From assembly GCF_025148445.1 (NCBI RefSeq), contig NZ_CP102270.1, positions 186,001-250,000 of the forward strand: a DNA stretch of 64,000 nucleotides, written 5' to 3'. Below are positions 43,411 to 53,232 of the stretch, one piece after another. The position numbers and the translations under genes were made by a program. This DNA comes from Eshraghiella crossota. GTDB taxonomy: Bacteria > Bacillota > Clostridia > Lachnospirales > Lachnospiraceae. The notes below the pieces were generated by a model. The model was given only the letters and a program-made list of their open reading frames with translations. It ran no database searches and was not told the DNA's origin. Position 1 is the first letter of the stretch, and each line of letters starts with the position of its first letter.

Positions 43411-44115
43411 ATGATAAAAGATTTTGTGGCAATCGACCTTGAGACAACAGGTCTTAGCCCTTATGATAATAAAATAATAGAATTAGGTGCGGTAAGATAC
43501 AGGGACGGAAAGCCTGTGGACCAATATAATACCTTGATTAATCCGGGAGTCCATATCCCGGAACGTATAACAGAGATAACCGGAATTGATGACGATATGG
43601 TAAGCAAAGCACCTTATATTGATGATGAGCTGGACAGAATTATGGAATTTATAGGTAATGATGTGATTCTGGGACATAATGTGATATTTGATTATACATT
43701 TATAGCGGGAGCCCTCGCAGGACACAGTATAGAATACAGTGCGGAAGCAATAGATACTTTGAAGTTTGCCAAAAAAGTATTGCCGGCCAATGAATCAAAG
43801 AATCTTGAACACCTTTGTGAAATGTTTGACATAGTGACGATACACCACAGGGCATACGAAGATGCCATGTCCGCTGCCAATGTGTATTTCAGATTGTGTG
43901 AACTTTCAGGAGAGGAAACGATTGTTGAACAGTATCACTTCAAGAAACAGAAAGCTGCGGGGATTACACCAAAACAGGTAAATTACCTTAAATCCCTTAT
44001 AGAAAGACATAATATAAAACCTGACTACATAATCGAAAACCTGACAAAAAGTCAGGCTTCAAGGGAAATCGACAGAATATTATCCGAGTATGGAATTATG
44101 AGACGGCAGCTTTAA
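43411..44115 (+). CDS. DEDDh 3'-5' exonuclease (DnaQ/PolC-exo-like)
   Basis: 234 residues. Exo I FVAIDLETTGLSP, Exo II GHNVIFDYTFI and Exo III HRAYEDAMSAA give the DEDDh carboxylates and His. The C-terminal extension (AAGITPKQVNYLKSLIERHN) is a short helical add-on often seen in clostridial stand-alone exonucleases. Follows nth by 2 bases, so repair of damaged or mispaired ends is its probable job. Its end overlaps a minus-strand gene by 20 bases. Confidence 0.88.
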   Translation: MIKDFVAIDLETTGLSPYDNKIIELGAVRYRDGKPVDQYNTLINPGVHIPERITEITGIDDDMVSKAPYIDDELDRIMEFIGNDVILGHNVIFDYTFIAGALAGHSIEYSAEAIDTLKFAKKVLPANESKNLEHLCEMFDIVTIHHRAYEDAMSAANVYFRLCELSGEETIVEQYHFKKQKAAGITPKQVNYLKSLIERHNIKPDYIIENLTKSQASREIDRILSEYGIMRRQL

Positions 44116-44719
44116 TTTCATTAAGTTTTGAAATGATGGGTGCCTTCATTATGGAATCCAGCTTATCGGCACTTTCGATTAATGAATTAATACCGGTTAT
44201 ATTATTGTCTTTACGGTAAAGTTCTGCTAACATGTAGTAATTGCGGCTTACGTCAGTACCGATTGATATACCGTATTCAAGAATTACAGCAGCCAGTGAA
44301 CAGTTCCCAATCTCAATAAGTCTTGCACCACATCTGGCAATTATATTGACAAGTGTGATATAATTTTCATCATATTCAGATAGTGCTGAAAGGTTGGCAA
44401 CGCCGTATTTTTCCTTTAAGTCAGTATTGGTAAGACCTGAAAGATTAAGAATTTTTCTGGCCTGCAGATTTAAAAGAGTTGTGCGGTATTCGTTAATTTC
44501 ATCATCTGAAATATCGGAAGGGATGACAGAATCGGGAATATTTATGTAATTGAGATTTGAAATATCTTTTCTGCGGACGGTATTGGCTCTTGCCTCCCTT
44601 GCCCAGAAAGATGCCTTGGCAGAATCTGATTTACGGGAATGTTTTTTACATTCATATAATATTAACATTCCGATTATAATAGTACAAAATAAAATAACCC
44701 ATCCAAAATTTTTAAACAT
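44096..44719 (-). CDS. Membrane-anchored protein, TPR-like tail, unknown
   Basis: 207 residues. One N-terminal membrane helix (VILFCTIIIGMLILYEC), a basic and Ser-rich stretch, and a helical C-terminal part with paired helices (NIIARCGARLIEIGNCSLAAVILEYGISIG, YYMLAELYRKDNN), reminiscent of TPR repeats. GAGGTGA precedes the ATG. Convergent with the exonuclease gene; divergent from the tiny gene at 44748. No family recognised. Confidence 0.7.
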   Translation of the reverse strand: MFKNFGWVILFCTIIIGMLILYECKKHSRKSDSAKASFWAREARANTVRRKDISNLNYINIPDSVIPSDISDDEINEYRTTLLNLQARKILNLSGLTNTDLKEKYGVANLSALSEYDENYITLVNIIARCGARLIEIGNCSLAAVILEYGISIGTDVSRNYYMLAELYRKDNNITGINSLIESADKLDSIMKAPIISKLNEIKAAVS

Positions 44720-44747
44720 AGAATCACCTCAGAAAGGAAGTATTGTG

Positions 44748-44846
44748 ATGTATAATAAGAAAAACAGAAGAATAATGACAACTGTACTTGTTGTAATACT
44801 TGTACTTGCAATGGTTGTACCTCTTCTTATATCTGCTATTTCCTGA
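44748..44846 (+). CDS. 32-residue single-helix membrane microprotein
   Basis: MYNKKNRRIM then TTVLVVILVLAMVVPLLISAIS: a basic head and one membrane helix. AAAGGAAG lies 7 to 8 bases before the ATG. Such 30-residue proteins are common in Lachnospiraceae but not characterised. Support is the good ribosome site and the clean topology. Confidence 0.55.
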   Translation: MYNKKNRRIMTTVLVVILVLAMVVPLLISAIS

Positions 44847-44963
44847 TAGTTGGATTATACGAAAAAAATCATATTATATCAAGAACCAAGAGGAAATTAG
44901 GGTTGGAATGAACGGTAAAATATGATATTATTAACCAATAACCCTTATGATAGGAAGTTAGTA

Positions 44964-45899
44964 ATGGCAGTAGGAAAAGTACCTAACAGAATTTTAAAAA
45001 GAAGCGTTGTTAATCTGCTTAAATGTCCGCCAAGAACGGGCATTGATGCAGCCTCTTTTGCCGTCGGAGATATACACGTCCTTACAGCCTGTGCAACAGG
45101 TCTTACGGATTGTGCAATTGCACCGGAAACAGCCGTTTACAAAGCGGCGAACAATATATGGGTTTCCGGGGGAGAACTCCTTGGGATAGAGGCTTCTTTT
45201 ATGTTGCCTAAAAACTATAACGAGTATAACCTCAAGGCATATACAAAGCGTGTCAAAGCAGCATGCGATAAGTGCAAAACGACACTTGCGGGAGGGCATA
45301 CGGAAGTAACGGACGGCGTTAAGAGGTTTTGTATAAGTGTAGCAGCAACAGGTATTGCAGGCACTACACCGGTCAACATACATAACGTTAAGCCCGGAAT
45401 GGATATAATTGTTACAAAATGGATTGCACTTGAAGAGGCTGCAATGATTGTAAGTAATGAAGACAACATGGCAAAGTTATGTGAACACTTTTCTAATGAA
45501 TATATGAGTGTAACCGGACAATATGCTGACTGGCTTACAGTTCGTGATGAGGCCGCAGTCGCGATGAAGCATGGTGTAGCAGCCATGCACGATATATCGG
45601 AAGGCGGTATATTTACTGCACTCTGGGATTTTGCCGAAGGAAGCGGATGCGGGTTTGAAGTTGATTTGAAACGTATTCCGTTAAGACAGGAGACAGTGGA
45701 AATTGCAGAATTTTTCCACCTTAATCCCTATACCATGAAGTCATCAGGAAGTATAATAATCGCCTGTGATAATGGAACTGATATGGTGAATGCCCTTAAT
45801 GAAGAGGGAATTCCGGCAGTTATAATAGGCAGAACAACTGATAACAATGGTAAGATACTTCGCAACGAAGATGAAATCAGATATTTAGATAAGATGTAA
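44964..45899 (+). CDS. AIR synthase-like protein (PurM/HypE/ThiL superfamily)
   Basis: 311 residues from ATG 44964 (AGGAAG upstream). TGIDAASFAVGD is the metal/ATP region, GGELLGIEASFMLP and AGGHTEVTDGVKRFCISVAATGIAG form the dimer strands, and ALEEAAMIV and HDISEGGIFTALWDFAEGSGCGFEVDL the C-terminal domain. The family phosphorylates acidic or amide oxygens with ATP (PurM, HypE, ThiL, SelD). No hyp, thi or pur genes are near; the partners are an Lrp regulator and an aminotransferase, so a role in amino-acid metabolism is possible but unproven. Confidence 0.8.
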   Translation: MAVGKVPNRILKRSVVNLLKCPPRTGIDAASFAVGDIHVLTACATGLTDCAIAPETAVYKAANNIWVSGGELLGIEASFMLPKNYNEYNLKAYTKRVKAACDKCKTTLAGGHTEVTDGVKRFCISVAATGIAGTTPVNIHNVKPGMDIIVTKWIALEEAAMIVSNEDNMAKLCEHFSNEYMSVTGQYADWLTVRDEAAVAMKHGVAAMHDISEGGIFTALWDFAEGSGCGFEVDLKRIPLRQETVEIAEFFHLNPYTMKSSGSIIIACDNGTDMVNALNEEGIPAVIIGRTTDNNGKILRNEDEIRYLDKM

Positions 45900-45935
45900 T
45901 ACAGGCACAGCCTGACAGAAAGGATGGATTACAAT

Positions 45936-46418
45936 ATGCGTGAAGCAATTTTAGCAGTTCTTGAAAAAAACAGCAGAATAGATTTGGCGGATCTTGCCGC
46001 TTTACTTGGAGTTACGGAAGCAGAGGTAGCTAATGAAATTTCAGAAATGGAAAAGGAGAGAGTTATCTGCGGTTATCATACGCTTATCAACTGGGATAAG
46101 ACCAACAATGAAAAAGTAACGGCACTTATAGAAGTTAAGGTAACTCCACAGAGAGGTCTCGGTTTTGATTCAATTGCCGAGAGAATATATAATTACAGCG
46201 AAGTGCACGCACTTTACCTTATGTCCGGAGGATTTGACTTTACGGTAATCATTGAAGGAAAGACAATGAAGCAGGTTGCTACATTCGTATCAAGCAAATT
46301 AGCTCCGCTTGAAGCAGTTTTAAGCACTTCAACACATTTTGTATTAAAGAAATATAAAGACCACGGAACAGTCCTTGATGCTCCCGTGTCTGATGAAAGG
46401 ATGCTTGTTACACCATGA
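45936..46418 (+). CDS. Lrp/AsnC-family transcriptional regulator
   Basis: 160 residues from the ATG at 45936 (AAAGGATGG upstream; the ATG at 45924 overlaps that site). N-terminal HTH: ILAVLEKNSRIDLADLAALLGVTEAEVANEISEMEKERVICGYHTLINW. C-terminal RAM domain with SGGFDFTVIIEGKTMKQVATFV. Overlaps the aminotransferase gene by ATGA, so it likely controls or senses that pathway's amino acid. Confidence 0.92.
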   Translation: MREAILAVLEKNSRIDLADLAALLGVTEAEVANEISEMEKERVICGYHTLINWDKTNNEKVTALIEVKVTPQRGLGFDSIAERIYNYSEVHALYLMSGGFDFTVIIEGKTMKQVATFVSSKLAPLEAVLSTSTHFVLKKYKDHGTVLDAPVSDERMLVTP

Positions 46419-47584
46419 GAAACCCATTATCTGACAAAATAACGACAATTAAGCCTTCGGGTATTCGTAAGTTTTTTGATCTGGTAAGTGAAATGAAGGA
46501 TGCCATATCTTTGGGTGTGGGCGAACCTGATTTTGATACACCATGGAGAATACGTGAAGAAGGAATATATACCCTTGAAAAAGGCAAAACATATTACACA
46601 AGTAATTCAGGCCTTATGGACCTGAGAATTGAGATAAGCAGATATCTCGAAAGAAGATTCGGACTTAATTACGATGCGGAAAAAGAAATTATTGTTACCG
46701 TAGGGGGAAGCGAAGGAATAGACCTTGCTTTCAGGGCAATGCTTAATCCGGGAGATGAAGTTATCATTCCTGAGCCATGCTATGTTTCTTATGTGCCATG
46801 TGTAACGCTTGCAGATGGTGTTCCTGTTACGGTTAACCTTAAAGAAGAAAATGATTTTAAGCTTACCAAGGAACAGTTACTTAGTGCCATAACACCAAGG
46901 ACCAAGATTCTTGTACTTGCGTTCCCTAACAATCCTACAGGTGCAGTTATGACAAAAGAGGAACTTGAGGAAATCGCCGAGGTTGTTAAGGAAAAGGATA
47001 TCTTTGTTGTATCCGATGAGATTTATGCCGAACTTTCATACGGCAATACAAGACATTGTTCAATCGCATCCATTGATGGAATGAAAGAACGCACTATAGT
47101 AATTAATGGTTTTTCCAAAGCCCATGCAATGACAGGCTGGAGACTGGGATATGCCTGTGGACCTGAAGTAATAATCAAACAGATGCTTAAGATACATCAG
47201 TTTGCTATTATGTGTGCACCAACCAACAGTCAGTATGCTGCTGTAGAAGCATTGAGAGAATGTGACGATGCAGTTGAAGAGATGAGAAATGAGTATGACA
47301 GACGAAGAAGATTTATGCTTAGCAAACTCCGTGGTATGGGACTTAAAGTTTTTGAACCATACGGGGCATTTTATATTTTCCCAAATATAGCAGAGTTTGG
47401 ACTTACGTCGGATGAGTTTGCAACAAGATTTCTTACGGAAGAAAAGGTTGCGGTTGTCCCGGGAACAGCTTTCGGTGACTGCGGTGAAGGATTTTTAAGA
47501 ATGTCCTACGCCAGCTCATTAAGCAATTTAAAGACAGCAATGGAAAGACTTGAAAAATTTATTGACAGATTAAGAAACAAATAG
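46415..47584 (+). CDS. PLP-dependent class I/II aminotransferase
   Basis: 389 residues, fold type I. SLGVGEPDFDTPWRIREEG, YTSNSGLMDLR, VTVGGSEGIDLAFRAMLNPGDEV, AFPNNPTGAVM, SDEIYAELSYG and the Schiff-base lysine in NGFSKAHAMTGWRLGY, and FLRMSYAS with the carboxylate-binding Arg. Subgroup is the PatA/aspartate-aromatic like family of Firmicutes. Coupled to lrp, as in many Clostridia. Confidence 0.93.
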   Translation: MRNPLSDKITTIKPSGIRKFFDLVSEMKDAISLGVGEPDFDTPWRIREEGIYTLEKGKTYYTSNSGLMDLRIEISRYLERRFGLNYDAEKEIIVTVGGSEGIDLAFRAMLNPGDEVIIPEPCYVSYVPCVTLADGVPVTVNLKEENDFKLTKEQLLSAITPRTKILVLAFPNNPTGAVMTKEELEEIAEVVKEKDIFVVSDEIYAELSYGNTRHCSIASIDGMKERTIVINGFSKAHAMTGWRLGYACGPEVIIKQMLKIHQFAIMCAPTNSQYAAVEALRECDDAVEEMRNEYDRRRRFMLSKLRGMGLKVFEPYGAFYIFPNIAEFGLTSDEFATRFLTEEKVAVVPGTAFGDCGEGFLRMSYASSLSNLKTAMERLEKFIDRLRNK

Positions 47585-47599
47585 CAGGAGAAAATCTAC

Positions 47600-48076
47600 A
47601 TGGCAGAGCAAATGAAAATAGAATATATTAATCCTTTTCTTGTAGCGGGAACAAGCGTACTTTCTGATATGTGCGGACTTAAACTGACGGCCGGAAAACC
47701 ATATGTAAAAACAACATCTTTTGATTCGGACTATATTGTAATTAGTCTTGGAGTAACAGGTCAGATTGCAGGTCAGGTTCTTCTGGCATTTCATAATGAT
47801 GTGGCATGTGACATTGCTTCTAAGATGTGTATGATGTCTATAACAGCACTTGATGAACTTTCACTCAGTGCACTTAGCGAGTTAGGAAATATGATTCTTG
47901 GAAATGCAGCAACAGTATTATCAACAAAGGGTGTTTTTATTGATATAACACCACCTTCAATAATACAGGGAACATTTCATATCGGAAGTTCGTTTGCCCA
48001 GAATATATGCGTACCACTTATTTATGATAACGATAAAATGATCGAGTTTGATATTTCATTGAAAGAAGGAAAATAA
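47600..48076 (+). CDS. CheX-like CheY-P phosphatase domain protein
   Basis: 158 residues. DELSLSALSELGNMILGNAA holds the E...N catalytic pair of the CheC/CheX/FliY phosphatases. The rest is beta-alpha with YIVISLGVTGQIAGQVLLAF. CheX dimers dephosphorylate CheY-P. No flagellar genes are near, though a chemoreceptor lies at 59239. CheX-like proteins in non-motile bacteria may serve other receiver domains. Confidence 0.85.
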   Translation: MAEQMKIEYINPFLVAGTSVLSDMCGLKLTAGKPYVKTTSFDSDYIVISLGVTGQIAGQVLLAFHNDVACDIASKMCMMSITALDELSLSALSELGNMILGNAATVLSTKGVFIDITPPSIIQGTFHIGSSFAQNICVPLIYDNDKMIEFDISLKEGK

Positions 48077-48077
48077 G

Positions 48078-48572
48078 ATGTTAAATATAGTCCTTCATGA
48101 ACCGGAAATGCCTGCCAATACCGGCAATATCGGAAGAACCTGTGTTGCAACGGATACAGTGCTTCACCTTATCGAACCATTGGGTTTTAAGATTAACGAT
48201 AAAATGCTTAAAAGAGCAGGACTTGATTATTGGGATAAATTAGATGTAAGAATATATGATGATTTTGATGATTTTCTTGCAAAAAACCCGGGAGCCAAAA
48301 TATATATGGCAACAACGAAGGCAGCAAGAAGTTATACAGATGTACAATACGAGGATGATTGTTATATAATGTTTGGAAAGGAAAGCGCCGGGATACCTGA
48401 ATCGATTCTGCAGAAGTATCAGGATACAGCGGTAAGAATCCCTATGTGGGGCGATATAAGGTCGCTTAATCTTTCCAACTCTGTAGCAATCGTTTTATAT
48501 GAAGCATTAAGACAAAATAATTTTCTTGGACTCAAGATGAAAGGAAGACCACGTACTTTTGACTGGGACTAA
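48078..48572 (+). CDS. trmL: tRNA (cytidine/uridine-34-2'-O)-methyltransferase
   Basis: 164 residues, SPOUT fold. NIVLHEPEMPANTGNIGRTCVATDTVLHLIEPLGF, MFGKESAGIPESIL and IPMWGDIRSLNLSNSVAIVLYEALRQ are the three knot motifs. It methylates the wobble ribose of tRNA-Leu isoacceptors. One base after cheX; convergent with the kinase gene at 48573. Confidence 0.95.
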   Translation: MLNIVLHEPEMPANTGNIGRTCVATDTVLHLIEPLGFKINDKMLKRAGLDYWDKLDVRIYDDFDDFLAKNPGAKIYMATTKAARSYTDVQYEDDCYIMFGKESAGIPESILQKYQDTAVRIPMWGDIRSLNLSNSVAIVLYEALRQNNFLGLKMKGRPRTFDWD

Positions 48573-49994
48573 TCAGCCCCAGACAGAAGGTGCGTGGCCT
48601 TTTGCTTTAGGGAGGGCAAATGTAAATTCCGTACCTACGCCCTCGGTGCTTACAACGTCTATATATTCGTTATGTGACGTGATTATTTCTTTTACTATGG
48701 AAAGACCAAGGCCGGTTCCGGTCTTGTCCTTGCCTCTTGAAACATCGGTTTTGTAGAAACGCTCCCATATTTTGGATATGCTTTCCCTTGGAATACCAAT
48801 GCCAAAGTCCTTGACAGAAATAAGGGCTTTATCACCTTTCTCAGTGACGGATATTATTATTGAGGAGTCGCTGTTACTGAACTTAATTGCATTATCTATA
48901 AGATTATAAAGAACCTGCTGAATCTTGGACATATCGGCAGAAACCATAAGTTCTTTATCCGGAAAGATAAGTTTGAATTTGATTTTTTTCTTTTCGCAGG
49001 TACCCTGAAAAGTCTCAATGGTCTTTTTGATTGTAGCAATAATATCAAAATCAGAGATGTCAAGAATCATACCTTCATCCGTAACATTGTTGATTGTAAG
49101 GAGATTATTGGTTAATTTTGTCAGACGTTCTGTTTCCGATATTACTATGCCGAGATATTTTTCCTGCATTTCAGGAGGAATGGTTCCGTCAAGCATTGCT
49201 TCAAGATATCCTTTTATGGAAGTTAACGGTGAACGGAAATCATGGGATATGTTGGCAATAAATTTTTTCTGGTATTCGTTAAGACTGTTAATTTCAGCAG
49301 CCATATAGTCAAGGGAATCTGAAAGCCGGCCTATTTCGTCATTATGTTTTATATTAATTTTTTCGGAAAAATCTCCCTTGGCATATTTACTTACAATCTT
49401 TGTGATTTTGTTAAGTGGTCTTGTAATGTATTTATAGAACAATACAAATATAAGTCCCGATGTGATAAAACATATAACCAAGGTGATGTAATTGAAATTA
49501 AAACTGTTATCTGCATCAGAACGGACATCTTTTACAGATTTGCTAAAGATTACATATCCTCTGGTATTGTATAGATAAGTTATTGGATAATATACCGTAA
49601 GGTAGTTGCTGTCATATATTCCAAAGAAATCGTTGACGATATAATTGCTTTTCTTATATTTGGCAGGATCAAAGCCTTTTACAGAGTCCAACCCTGAGTC
49701 GGAAGTATCCATTAATACAGTTCCATCCGTTGCAAGCAGCATGATATTGCAGCCTGTATACCGTGAAACTGCTTTAAGAAAGGGCAGGGAAGGAGCGTCA
49801 TCAACATCTCCTCCGGAATAAGCATTACCATATTCGGAAGCAATGCTCATTGCTGTTTTGTACATATAATCAGCCTGTGAACTTAATTCACTTCTGTAAT
49901 TGAATTTTGAACAGAGTGTAGATATTATTCCGAAGCTTATAATAATACCTATCAGATATGTAGTTATCATTTTGTTGATTAATCGTATTCTCAT
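48573..49994 (-). CDS. Two-component sensor histidine kinase
   Basis: 473 residues. Membrane helices at about 10-28 and 168-190 enclose a PAS/dCache-like outer domain. HAMP at about 190-240, HisKA with NISHDFRSPLTS (H251), then the ATPase boxes LYNLIDNAIKFS (N), VKDFGIGIPRE (G1), ERFYKTD (F) and GTGLGLSIVKEI (G2). Directly after the OmpR-type regulator gene, 3 bases apart. Signal unknown; cell-envelope stress is typical for this architecture. Confidence 0.95.
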   Translation of the reverse strand: MRIRLINKMITTYLIGIIISFGIISTLCSKFNYRSELSSQADYMYKTAMSIASEYGNAYSGGDVDDAPSLPFLKAVSRYTGCNIMLLATDGTVLMDTSDSGLDSVKGFDPAKYKKSNYIVNDFFGIYDSNYLTVYYPITYLYNTRGYVIFSKSVKDVRSDADNSFNFNYITLVICFITSGLIFVLFYKYITRPLNKITKIVSKYAKGDFSEKINIKHNDEIGRLSDSLDYMAAEINSLNEYQKKFIANISHDFRSPLTSIKGYLEAMLDGTIPPEMQEKYLGIVISETERLTKLTNNLLTINNVTDEGMILDISDFDIIATIKKTIETFQGTCEKKKIKFKLIFPDKELMVSADMSKIQQVLYNLIDNAIKFSNSDSSIIISVTEKGDKALISVKDFGIGIPRESISKIWERFYKTDVSRGKDKTGTGLGLSIVKEIITSHNEYIDVVSTEGVGTEFTFALPKAKGHAPSVWG

Positions 49995-49997
49995 TAA

Positions 49998-50705
49998 CTA
50001 TTTTCTCGATTCAAATTTATAGCCTACACCCCATACGGTGCCGATACTCCATTTTTCGTGGTCGTGTATTTTTTCGCGGAGCCTTTTTATATGGACATCC
50101 ACGGTACGGGTGTCCCCCACATATTCATAACCCCATATATGGTCTAAAAGCTGTTCCCTTGTGAATACCTGGTTTGGTGAGGTCGCAAGAAAGTATAAAA
50201 GTTCCAGTTCTTTAGGAGGCATATCAACCGGTTTGCCCATATATATTACGGAATAATTACTCAAATTAATGATTAAATCAGGGTACTCAATGTACTCTCC
50301 GGAAGGCTTTTCAGGGGTATCGTTTGACTGCGTGGCTGTATATCTTCTTAAAACAGCTTTAACTCTGGCAACAAGTTCCTTGGAATCAAAAGGCTTAATC
50401 ATGTAGTCGTCGGCGCCAAGTTCAAGCCCCAGTACCTTATCAAATATCTCACCCTTTGCCGAAAGCATTATTATAGGGGTATTGTTTTCACGGCGTATTT
50501 CCCTGCAGACCTGGTATCCGTCAATTCCCGGAAGCATAAGGTCTAAAAGAATCAAATCAGGTTTAAAACGGAAGAATGCTGTAAGTGCGTTTTCACCGTC
50601 ATTCACGATTAAAGTCTCAAAACATTCTTTTGTAAGGTAAAGAGAGATAAGCTCAGCAATGTTGTTATCATCATCTACGATTAAAATTTTCTGTTTGTCC
50701 GCCAT
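49998..50705 (-). CDS. OmpR/PhoB-family response regulator
   Basis: 235 residues. Receiver domain with VDDDNN, LILLDLMLPGIDG (phospho-Asp) and DDYMIKPFD (Lys), then a winged helix with PPKELELLYFLATSPNQVFTREQLLDHIWG, RTVDVHIKRLREKI and GTVWGVGYKFE. Partner of the kinase at 48573. Starts 11 bases after mutS2 stops, so it may be cotranscribed with it. Confidence 0.96.
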   Translation of the reverse strand: MADKQKILIVDDDNNIAELISLYLTKECFETLIVNDGENALTAFFRFKPDLILLDLMLPGIDGYQVCREIRRENNTPIIMLSAKGEIFDKVLGLELGADDYMIKPFDSKELVARVKAVLRRYTATQSNDTPEKPSGEYIEYPDLIINLSNYSVIYMGKPVDMPPKELELLYFLATSPNQVFTREQLLDHIWGYEYVGDTRTVDVHIKRLREKIHDHEKWSIGTVWGVGYKFESRK

Positions 50706-50716
50706 ATTATTTCCTC

Positions 50717-53092
50717 CTAATCTTTAAATTCAGCTATGGTTACTCCGTAGTCACCTTCGCCGAAGGTTCCTAAACGGAAACTTTTAACATGTTTCTGACG
50801 TTTCAGATAGTTATGAACCGCATTTCGTAATACTCCCGAACCTTTGCCGTGGACAATACGGACAGGGGAGATATGTGCCAGAAATGCGTCATCCAGGTAT
50901 TTATCAAGTGCAATAATGGCTTCGTCACTGGTCATTCCGATAAGATTGATTTCAGGGGAAATTGAAGCCGTTTTATTCATTTTCAGCTTGCCGATTCCTG
51001 ATTTTTTATTGTTGAGTTTCTCGGTTTCGGAAGCCTCTTTAAGGATTATAAGATCCTTTATATTCACTTTTGAATTAAGAATACCCATTGAAACTGTGAG
51101 AAAACCTTTGGAATCAGGAAGGGTGTGAACCGTTCCGTCAAGGTCCATGCTGATTACATGGACTTTGTCGCCTATATGGAAATCGGCGGCGGTGTGGTTC
51201 GAGGTCTGCACAGGTTTATTTGCAGCCTTTTTAGCATTGGTTTTCTCAAGCTGTTTTCTTATACGTTCTCTTCCGGCTTCCAGATCCTGTATGGTCATCC
51301 CGTTTTTGGCAGCCTTATTGAAGTCCCTGATAGTCTCGTCTGCAGTCTCTTTGGCTTCCCTTAAAATTGCGTCCGCCTCTTCCCTTGCCTTCTCAATAAT
51401 GCTGTCAGATTTTTCATCAAGACGTTCAGTTTTAATTTTAAGACGGTTCTTAAGTTCCTCAATTTCTTTCTTATAAAGTTCAATTTCAGCCTGCTCTTTT
51501 TCTATTGTAACACGGCTTTTTTCAAGGTCGGAAATTACATCTTCAAAAGCTTTGGCCGAGGTTCCTATATTAGCCTTGGCATTTTCTATGATTTCAGAAG
51601 GAAGCCCAAGCTTGCCGGATATTGCAAAGGCATTACTTTTGCCAGGGATTCCTATAAGAAGCCTGTAAGTAGGCGCAAGGCTTGCCACATCAAATTCACA
51701 GCAGGCGTTTTCAACCCCGTCAGTTGAGAGCGCATATATTTTCAACTCACTGTAGTGGGTGGTGGCTATCGTCGTAATCTTTTTGGAATGTAAAGTCCGG
51801 AGTATGGATATCGCAAGGGCGGCACCTTCTGTCGGGTCTGTTCCGGCACATAATTCATCAAAAAGAACAAGGCTGTTGGAATCGGCTTTTTTAAGAATAT
51901 ATACAATATTTTTCATATGGGATGAAAAAGTCGAAAGACTTTGTTCAATGCTCTGTTCGTCACCGATATCCGCAAAAATATCATTAAAAACGGTCAGCTT
52001 TGAGTTGTCCGACGCGGGAATATGAAGTCCTGACTGACCCATTAGAGAAAACAGACCGATTGTTTTTAACGTAACCGTTTTACCGCCTGTGTTAGGGCCT
52101 GTTATAATAAGCTGCTCGTAACCGTCACCGAGATATATGTCCACAGGGACAACTTTACTACTGTCAATTAAAGGGTGACGGCCTTTTTTGATGTTAATTT
52201 TACCGTCGCAATCCATTATAGGCTCGGAACCTTTGTAACTATGTGAAAAACCTGCCTTTGCAAAGATAAAATCCAGTTCCTTGAGTATATCGTAATTGGT
52301 GAGAAGTTCTGTAGTATAGTTGCCTGCCATTGCCGACAGGGAAGAAAGTATAACGGAGATTTCCTCACTTTCTTTTATCTCAAGTTCACGAAGGTCATTG
52401 TTAAGCTTTACAATTGACATGGGCTCAATGAAAAAAGTTGAGCCTGTGTTACTCTGGTCATGAATCATGCCGGGAACCTGTGAACGATATTCTGCCTTGA
52501 CCGGGACACAATACCTGCCGTCTCTTGTGGTAACAACAGCATCCTGCAGATATGTCCTATAGCTTCCTGATATCATATGGGAAAGCTCAGATTTAATGCG
52601 TTCATTGACATTTTTCTGCTGCCGTCTTATATCTTTAAGATTGGTGCTTGCGTCGTCTGCAATTTCCGTTTCGGAAATAATGCAGCGGTTAATTTCATTC
52701 AAAATATCACTGAGAGGATTAAGCATGTTAAAACGTTCTGACAAAACATCGGTATTGGTTTCAATACTGTTACTGTCATAACGGATTGCGGATCCTGTAA
52801 CAGAAAGCAGGGCTGCCACGGAAAGAAGCTCGCTTATGCCAAGAGAACTTCCGACTTCAAGGCTTTTTATAAGAGGCCTTATATCTGTCAGACCCGAAAA
52901 ACCAAGCGAACCCTTTGCGAAAATACGGGATGAAGCCGCGGTTGTATCCTGCTCACACTTCCTTATATAATCAAGGTCTGTAGAAGGCATAAGCTTACGG
53001 CAAAGAACCTTGCCCGGAGCGGATGTTGCATATTTTGAAAGACGTTCTGTTATTTTATCAAATTCAAGAATGGACAATGCTTTTTTATTCAT
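50717..53092 (-). CDS. mutS2: Endonuclease MutS2 (RqcU)
   Basis: 791 residues, typical length. MutS core with ITGPNTGGKTVTLKTIG (Walker A) and LVLFDELCAGTDPTEGAAL (Walker B), a long coiled coil (about 510-640), a KOW-like segment and the C-terminal Smr nuclease domain INLIGMTSDEAIIALDKYL...VHGKGSGVLRNAVHNYL. It splits collided ribosomes in ribosome rescue and limits recombination, and thus has a functional link with RqcP in this window. Confidence 0.96.
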   Translation of the reverse strand: MNKKALSILEFDKITERLSKYATSAPGKVLCRKLMPSTDLDYIRKCEQDTTAASSRIFAKGSLGFSGLTDIRPLIKSLEVGSSLGISELLSVAALLSVTGSAIRYDSNSIETNTDVLSERFNMLNPLSDILNEINRCIISETEIADDASTNLKDIRRQQKNVNERIKSELSHMISGSYRTYLQDAVVTTRDGRYCVPVKAEYRSQVPGMIHDQSNTGSTFFIEPMSIVKLNNDLRELEIKESEEISVILSSLSAMAGNYTTELLTNYDILKELDFIFAKAGFSHSYKGSEPIMDCDGKINIKKGRHPLIDSSKVVPVDIYLGDGYEQLIITGPNTGGKTVTLKTIGLFSLMGQSGLHIPASDNSKLTVFNDIFADIGDEQSIEQSLSTFSSHMKNIVYILKKADSNSLVLFDELCAGTDPTEGAALAISILRTLHSKKITTIATTHYSELKIYALSTDGVENACCEFDVASLAPTYRLLIGIPGKSNAFAISGKLGLPSEIIENAKANIGTSAKAFEDVISDLEKSRVTIEKEQAEIELYKKEIEELKNRLKIKTERLDEKSDSIIEKAREEADAILREAKETADETIRDFNKAAKNGMTIQDLEAGRERIRKQLEKTNAKKAANKPVQTSNHTAADFHIGDKVHVISMDLDGTVHTLPDSKGFLTVSMGILNSKVNIKDLIILKEASETEKLNNKKSGIGKLKMNKTASISPEINLIGMTSDEAIIALDKYLDDAFLAHISPVRIVHGKGSGVLRNAVHNYLKRQKHVKSFRLGTFGEGDYGVTIAEFKD

Positions 53093-53232
53093 TACAAAAA
53101 ACTCCTGTCAATATCTAAATTATTTATATTTTACTCTACCGGACAACAAACTTCAATAATATGTCATAAATTGTTCATATTTTAGGAATATAATACAAAC
53201 ACTTACACTGATTAATTCGAGAGGACAATACC

